Positions 7,139-10,228 of a DNA stretch of 10,228 nt are shown one piece after another (the stretch's first letter is position 1; each line of letters opens with the position of its first letter). The position numbers and the translations under genes were made by a program. The notes under the pieces are model-generated. The model saw only the letters and a list, made by a program, of their open reading frames with translations, did not search any database and was not told where the DNA came from. The stretch covers positions 1-10,228 of the forward strand of contig JAKAOE010000030.1 in the NCBI GenBank assembly GCA_021823305.1, read 5' to 3'. The DNA is from Acidobacteriota bacterium. Its GTDB lineage: Bacteria > Acidobacteriota > Terriglobia > Terriglobales > SCQP01.

Positions 7139-7165
7139 ATTATATCGCGCCGCACCCGCCCGCAA
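7139..7165 (-). promoter_or_regulatory. Candidate sigma70-type promoter of the isomerase-asd-lysC operon
   Basis: On the minus strand a perfect -10 box TATAAT occupies 7144-7139 in otherwise very GC-rich sequence. TTGCGG at 7165-7160 is the best -35, but the spacer is only 15 bases. Transcription would start near 7132, giving a leader of about 90 bases before the ATG at 7039. It begins right after the end of the sigma-factor operon, which fits a separate transcript. The call rests mainly on the -10 box. Confidence 0.5.
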
Positions 7166-7178
7166 CCCCGCGCCGCGC

Positions 7179-7667
7179 CTACTTCGGTTTCTGCGTCCCC
7201 GCCGGCTTGGCCGGCAACGGCGGCAGGTGGCGGCAAAGATCGGGCTTGCGCGGCGGATACTTCTTCGCCGCCGCCGCGCGCTGCGCCTGGAACTTCTGCC
7301 ACTGCGCCGGCGTCAGGATCGCCTGCAGTTTGCCCAACTCCTGTTGCAGCGTCGGCGCGAAGATCGCCCGCTCTTTCTGCGACACCGTCAGGAAGCTCTC
7401 GCACAGCGTGGTGTACTGCGGCACGAACTGCAGGTGCACCGCGTGCCGGCGCTGCCGCGTGTCTTTCAGCACCGCTTCCACCTGCGGCACTTGCGTCGCC
7501 GAAAGATTCAGCGTCCGCTGCAGGTACTGGACGAATGTCTGCCGGTGATGCGGCATCAGGTGGTCGCGCACCCCGGGCCAGGCCCATACCATGCCCGCCA
7601 CCCCCGTGGCCAGCCCCAGGCCGAAGACCACCACCAGAATCAGCGTGCTGTGAATCCGTTTCCCCAT
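7179..7667 (-). CDS. Membrane-anchored Spy/CpxP-like (LTxxQ) periplasmic protein
   Basis: The 162-residue protein has a short basic N-terminus, one membrane or signal-anchor segment (about 7-30) and a helical, charged domain. Two LTxxQ-like motifs are visible: LSATQ (55-59) and LTPAQ (118-122), each followed by a helix (VPQVEAVL, WQKFQAQR), as in the Spy/CpxP and 'heavy-metal resistance' periplasmic families that bind unfolded proteins or sense metal or envelope stress. The C-terminal tail is basic and Pro/Lys-rich (136-162). Cys89 and Cys145 are present. It follows the anti-sigma gene by 9 bases without a strong ribosome site. Its place as third gene in an ECF sigma/anti-sigma operon suggests it is a sensor or an effector of that circuit. 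The family call rests on layout and the short motifs. Confidence 0.72.
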   Translation of the reverse strand: MGKRIHSTLILVVVFGLGLATGVAGMVWAWPGVRDHLMPHHRQTFVQYLQRTLNLSATQVPQVEAVLKDTRQRRHAVHLQFVPQYTTLCESFLTVSQKERAIFAPTLQQELGKLQAILTPAQWQKFQAQRAAAAKKYPPRKPDLCRHLPPLPAKPAGTQKPK

Positions 7668-7676
7668 GGCGTTCGC

Positions 7677-8144
7677 TTACTGCCGGTGCACCCCGAAGAT
7701 GTGCGCCGTATCCTGCGACGGCAGGTTGGCCAGCGTCATCACCCCCGCTGCCGCGGACGACTCCGGCTGGTTCAACACCGAAAACGCCGTGCTCGCCGCC
7801 TGCACCGGCGTCGGCGCCCCATGGTTGGTCAGCAGCCCCCCCGCCAGTAGCACCAGCGCCACCACCGCCACCATGTACGGCAGCAGGTAGCGGAAGCTGC
7901 GCGTCAGCGCCGAATCCCACGCTTGCTCCGAGGCGCGATGGATCGAGGCCCACACCGCGCTCATCAGCGGTGGCGTCGCCACCACCTCGCCCGCTTCCAA
8001 AACCTGTCGCGACCACGCCTGCAGTTGCGCGAACTCCGTGCACCGCGCGCACCCCGCCAGATGCTGCTGCCCCTGCCGGTCCAGCGCCGCCCGTGCTTCC
8101 AGCGCCGCCCGCGTCGCTTCGCATTGCTTGTGGCTACGCATCAT
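7677..8144 (-). CDS. Zinc-binding membrane anti-sigma factor (ZAS type)
   Basis: The 155-residue protein has an N-terminal cytoplasmic zinc-binding domain with HLAGCARC, giving His28-x3-Cys32-x2-Cys35, and an upstream Cys8 that completes the C/H/C/C set seen in ZAS anti-sigma factors such as RsrA. One membrane segment follows at about 86-105, then a periplasmic tail of about 50 residues. It should hold the sigma factor encoded just upstream in an inactive complex at the membrane and release it on a signal. The first of two adjacent ATGs (8144) is chosen because GAGGAGG stands 9 bases before it; the start lies inside the sigma gene's last codons (11-base overlap), so the two are probably made at matched levels. 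A longer frame to 8186 has no such ribosome site. Confidence 0.88.
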   Translation of the reverse strand: MMRSHKQCEATRAALEARAALDRQGQQHLAGCARCTEFAQLQAWSRQVLEAGEVVATPPLMSAVWASIHRASEQAWDSALTRSFRYLLPYMVAVVALVLLAGGLLTNHGAPTPVQAASTAFSVLNQPESSAAAGVMTLANLPSQDTAHIFGVHRQ

Positions 8145-8814
8145 GGGAGGCATCCTCCTCCGGACGGGCCGCTGCGCCCGCCGCACGGCCGCCGCGGCCG
8201 TTGTGCAGATACCGGCTCTGGTATTGGTTCAGCATGCGCTTGCGCGCCCGGAACAGCGCCACCTTCACCGCCGAGACGCCCATGTGAGTGACCTGCCCGA
8301 TCTCCTCCAGCGACATCTCCTGCATCTCCTTCATCACCAGCAGCATCCGGTCCCGCGGCTTCAGCCCCAACAGCAGCTTCCCCGCCAGGTCGCTCGACAC
8401 CAGCCGCTGCAGCACGCTCGCCGTATTGTCCTGCACCAACCACTCCTGTTCCTCGCCCGATTCCCCGGTGGTCGAGACTTGTGGTGGTTGGCGCTTCCGC
8501 TTTCGCAGGTAGTCTACACAATAATTCGTGGCAACGCGATATAACCACGGCCGGAATGGCAGCCCCGGGGTAAAGCCCTCCATCGCGAAGTAGACCTTGG
8601 TGAAAATCTCCTGCACCAGGTCCGGCACTGCCTCCGGGTTGCGCACGATGTTCGCCACCATGCGCGTGATCGGCTGCTGGTAGCGCGCGTACAACTCCTC
8701 GAACGCCGCCCCGTCGCCGTTCTGGATCCGTTGCACCAGCGGCAAGTCCGCGTCTTCGATTGGAGCGGCGCGGTACGGCAGCGTCATGGTCGCGGCAGTC
8801 GCCAGCATACACAT
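8134..8814 (-). CDS. ECF (RpoE-like) RNA polymerase sigma factor
   Basis: The 226-residue protein has the two-domain ECF layout. Region 2 covers about 24-107, with GDGAAFEELYARY (33-45), DLVQEIFTKVY (65-75), and FRPWLYRVATNYCVDYLRKR (87-106). After an acidic linker (about 112-130), region 4 covers about 143-200 with LKPRDRMLLVMKEMQEMSLE (151-170) and the helix-turn-helix EIGQVTHMGVSAVKVALFRA (171-190). It ends with a Gly/Ala/Arg-rich tail (205-218). It redirects RNA polymerase to stress promoters and is controlled by the anti-sigma factor encoded next. The ATG at 8814 has GGAGGG 13 bases upstream, somewhat far; the ATG of Met10 (8787) is an alternative without a ribosome site. I see no clear ECF autoregulatory promoter in the gap upstream. 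Confidence 0.93.
   Translation of the reverse strand: MCMLATAATMTLPYRAAPIEDADLPLVQRIQNGDGAAFEELYARYQQPITRMVANIVRNPEAVPDLVQEIFTKVYFAMEGFTPGLPFRPWLYRVATNYCVDYLRKRKRQPPQVSTTGESGEEQEWLVQDNTASVLQRLVSSDLAGKLLLGLKPRDRMLLVMKEMQEMSLEEIGQVTHMGVSAVKVALFRARKRMLNQYQSRYLHNGRGGRAAGAAARPEEDASHDA
8154..8160 (-). promoter_or_regulatory. Shine-Dalgarno of the anti-sigma gene, inside the sigma gene
   Basis: GAGGAGG on the minus strand, within the last codons of the sigma factor gene, lies 9 bases before ATG 8144. It decides the anti-sigma start and suggests strong translation of the anti-sigma factor. Confidence 0.75.
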
Positions 8815-8871
8815 TCAACAACGCTTGCCCTCCGGTCCAGGTTACCCACCCCAGCCCCCGCGGCAGGCGAA

Positions 8872-8900
8872 TTGCTGGCCTGTACTCACAATGGTATGCT
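8872..8900 (+). promoter_or_regulatory. Candidate sigma70-type promoter of scpAB
   Basis: TTGCTG (8872-8877) and TATGCT (8895-8900) are separated by exactly 17 bases. The match to consensus is moderate (3 of 6 and 4 of 6). The leader before the scpA ATG would be about 80 bases. Confidence 0.4.
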
Positions 8901-8945
8901 GTTTCATCTTGCGCTGGCGTGCAACCATCAATTGGCTAAACAACG

Positions 8946-8958
8946 CTAGCGCCGCTAG
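8946..8958. repeat. Short inverted repeat upstream of scpA
   Basis: CTAGC and GCTAG are perfect 5-base arms around GCC, about 30 bases before the scpA start. It could be a small operator or a weak leader hairpin; it may be chance. Confidence 0.3.
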
Positions 8959-8976
8959 TTTTATGACGTTAATCGC

Positions 8977-8980
8977 AGGA
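8977..8980 (+). promoter_or_regulatory. Shine-Dalgarno of scpA
   Basis: AGGA lies 7 bases before the ATG at 8988 and supports this start. Confidence 0.6.
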
Positions 8981-8987
8981 TTTCTGC

Positions 8988-9806
8988 ATGTCCGGGCCCG
9001 CTAGCCATCAGGCCGCCACCCACTCGGAAGGCTCTCCCTTCCTGGTGCAGATCGGCCAGCTCTACGAGGGTCCGTTCGATCTCCTGCTTGATCTGATCCG
9101 CCGCCAGAACATCAATATCTACGACATTCCTATCGCCCAAATCACCACCCAGTACCTCGCCTACATCGCCGGCCTGCATGATCTCGACGTCGAGGTCGCG
9201 GCTGAATTTCTTGTAGTGGCGGCGACGCTCATCCAGATCAAGAGCAAGATGATGCTCCCGGCCGAGCCCCTGCTGCCGGGCGAAACCGCTGTGGACCCGC
9301 GCGAGGAGTTGGTGCAACGCCTGCTCGAGCACGAGGCCTTTCAGAAGGCCGCCGCCCAGTTGCACGAGCGCCAGCGCCTGGAGGAGGCGAGCTGGTCGCG
9401 CCCCGCTTGGGGTGCGGTGGTCGGCGATCTCGACGCCGGCGAACCCGGCGAGCTGGCGGTGGGCGTGCACGATCTGGTCGCCACCTTCCGCCAGGTCCTG
9501 CAGCGGCTGCAGGAGCGTCCCCAGTTGGAGATCGGGCGCGATACCGAAGTCAGCGTGCGCGACATGATGGACCACATTCACCGCCTGCTGTCCGCCACCG
9601 AGGCGCCGGTCTCGGTGCGGCCCCTGTTGCAGCGCGCTTCCACCCGCGGCGCCCTGCTGGCCGCCTTCCTCGCCGTGCTCGAACTGGTCCGCCTGCACGT
9701 CGCGCTGCTGCGCCAGGATCGCCCCTTCGGCGAAATCCTGCTCAAGCGCCATCCCCGCTTCCACCAGGCGTGGGCCGATTTCTCCGCCGCCGGGGAGGTG
9801 CTGTGA
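8988..9806 (+). CDS. scpA: Segregation and condensation protein A (kleisin ScpA)
   Basis: ScpA is the kleisin subunit that bridges the SMC dimer and binds ScpB in the bacterial condensin, which compacts and separates newly copied chromosomes. The 272-residue protein has the family opening YEGPFDLLLDLIRRQNINIY (26-45), the DIPIAQIT segment (47-54), and AAEFLVVAATLIQIKSKMML (71-90), the N-terminal domain that contacts the SMC neck. A helical, acidic middle (105-200) provides the ScpB-binding part, and a C-terminal winged-helix segment with AAFLAVLELVRL (225-236) would contact the SMC head. Length is normal. It overlaps scpB by GTGA, so the two are co-translated. Confidence 0.95.
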   Translation: MSGPASHQAATHSEGSPFLVQIGQLYEGPFDLLLDLIRRQNINIYDIPIAQITTQYLAYIAGLHDLDVEVAAEFLVVAATLIQIKSKMMLPAEPLLPGETAVDPREELVQRLLEHEAFQKAAAQLHERQRLEEASWSRPAWGAVVGDLDAGEPGELAVGVHDLVATFRQVLQRLQERPQLEIGRDTEVSVRDMMDHIHRLLSATEAPVSVRPLLQRASTRGALLAAFLAVLELVRLHVALLRQDRPFGEILLKRHPRFHQAWADFSAAGEVL

Positions 9807-10228
9807 GCGCCCCGCTCCTGCCCGGCGATGATCCGCCCGCCGTCGCGCCGGCCCCCGATCCGGCCGCCGCCTCCGCCGCCGCCCTGCTGGGCGCGGTCGA
9901 AGCCATTATCTACGCCGCCGACGAGCCCGCCACCGCGGCGCAAATGGCGCGCGCCCTCGGCGTCGAGCTCGCCGCCGTGGAGGCGGCGCTGCGCGCGCTG
10001 GCGGCGCGTTTCGCCGGCGACGATTCCGGCGTCGAACTGCGCGCCCTCGCCGGCGGCTACCGCATCGCCACCAAGCCGCAGCACCATGAGACCGTCCGCC
10101 TCTTTCTCAAGAGCCTCAAGCCCAAGGTGCGCCTCTCCCTCGCCGCGCTCGAGACGCTCGCCGTCATCGCCTATCGCCAGCCGGTGACCTTGCCCGAAAT
10201 TCGCGATATCCGTGGCGTCGACCCCGCC
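9803..10228 (+). CDS. scpB: Segregation and condensation protein B (ScpB), C-terminus cut by window edge
   Basis: The frame opens with GTG in the GTGA overlap with the scpA stop, with GGGGAGG (9792-9798) 4 bases upstream, and stays open to the window edge (142 residues). After an Ala/Pro-rich N-terminus (about 1-25), unusual for ScpB but common in GC-rich genomes, come AVEAIIYAADEPATAAQMAR (31-50) and the first winged helix, ELRALAGGYRIATKP (78-92), and the hallmark LETLAVIAYRQPVTLPEIRD (116-135) of the second winged helix. ScpB dimers clamp ScpA in the SMC complex. A later start is possible, since the first 25 residues are low-complexity. Confidence 0.93.
   Translation, partial: MSAPLLPGDDPPAVAPAPDPAAASAAALLGAVEAIIYAADEPATAAQMARALGVELAAVEAALRALAARFAGDDSGVELRALAGGYRIATKPQHHETVRLFLKSLKPKVRLSLAALETLAVIAYRQPVTLPEIRDIRGVDPA

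Larger units (their letters stand above)
8815..8987. other. Divergent intergenic region between the sigma operon and scpAB
   Basis: These 173 bases separate the minus-strand sigma factor operon from plus-strand scpA and must hold both promoters. The middle (about 8870-8980) is visibly more AT-rich than the flanking genes. It includes a plus-strand promoter candidate and a small inverted repeat, listed separately. For the sigma operon, TTGATG on the minus strand (about 8934-8929) could be a -35, but the matching -10 is poor. Confidence 0.6.

Noticed and set aside
4889..8287. A plus-strand frame open for over 1100 codons opposite the isomerase and anti-sigma genes
   Set aside because: It is antisense to several well-recognised genes, is dominated by Arg/His/Pro/Ala repeats typical of GC-rich shadow frames, and shows no domain.
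8141..8821. An alternative frame of the same length as the sigma factor
   Set aside because: No sigma regions in this frame, while the neighbouring frame (8134-8814) has clear regions 2 and 4.
8909..8924. Imperfect inverted repeat TTGC-GCTGGCGT-GCAA just after the scpA promoter candidate
   Set aside because: The matched arms are only four bases with a G-T pair further in; too weak to call an operator without comparison to relatives.
1..10228. Search for CRISPR, tRNA, rRNA, insertion sequences, phage or defence genes
   Set aside because: No spaced direct repeats, transposase or integrase motifs, or RNA gene signatures were seen; the window is ordinary chromosomal gene content.

Overview
The window is a stretch of GC-rich chromosome (roughly two-thirds G+C by eye) packed with bacterial genes and with almost no spacer. 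It shows no mobile element, phage, CRISPR, tRNA or rRNA signal. The set of genes suggests a didermal soil-type bacterium: a secretion-side peptidyl-prolyl isomerase with an N-terminal anchor, an ADP-heptose-type glycosyltransferase, a Spy-like periplasmic protein, an archaeal/fungal-type Asd beside LysC, and ScpA-ScpB. The anchor of the isomerase and the style of the ECF sigma factor remind me most of Acidobacteriota; this is recognition by eye, not a search result.

Layout. Nearly everything from 1 to 8814 is read on the minus strand, so the biological order runs right to left. (a) 8814-7179: an ECF sigma factor, its zinc-binding membrane anti-sigma factor, and a membrane-anchored LTxxQ (Spy/CpxP-like) protein form a tight three-gene operon. 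(b) A 139-base gap follows, with a perfect TATAAT box and a GC-rich hairpin. (c) 7039-1441: a PPIC-type isomerase, asd, lysC, a Trm112/YcaR-like zinc protein and a family 9 glycosyltransferase, joined by 4- to 8-base overlaps or gaps of 4 and 15 bases, most likely one transcript. (d) After 88 bases, 1352-1: DsrE2, TusA and an SQR-like flavoprotein (cut by the window edge) form a sulfur-handling cassette. (e) On the plus strand, divergent from the sigma operon across 173 bases, scpA and scpB (cut by the right edge) overlap by GTGA.

How they work together. Cassette (a) looks like an envelope-stress switch, and the next gene downstream is a periplasm-facing folding factor; whether the sigma factor controls it is untested. 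Asd and LysC give the first two steps of the aspartate pathway (lysine/diaminopimelate, threonine, methionine). DsrE2 and TusA are persulfide carriers, and the SQR-like protein is a likely sulfide- or polysulfide-linked oxidoreductase, so cassette (d) probably moves or oxidises sulfane sulfur. ScpAB are the kleisin and its partner in the SMC condensin.

The window is mostly conserved core and operon content. I see no wholly new system. The points most worth following are the self-contained DsrE2-TusA-flavoprotein relay, the sigma/anti-sigma/LTxxQ module placed directly before the isomerase operon, and unusual cysteine patterns in the LysC and Trm112-like proteins.
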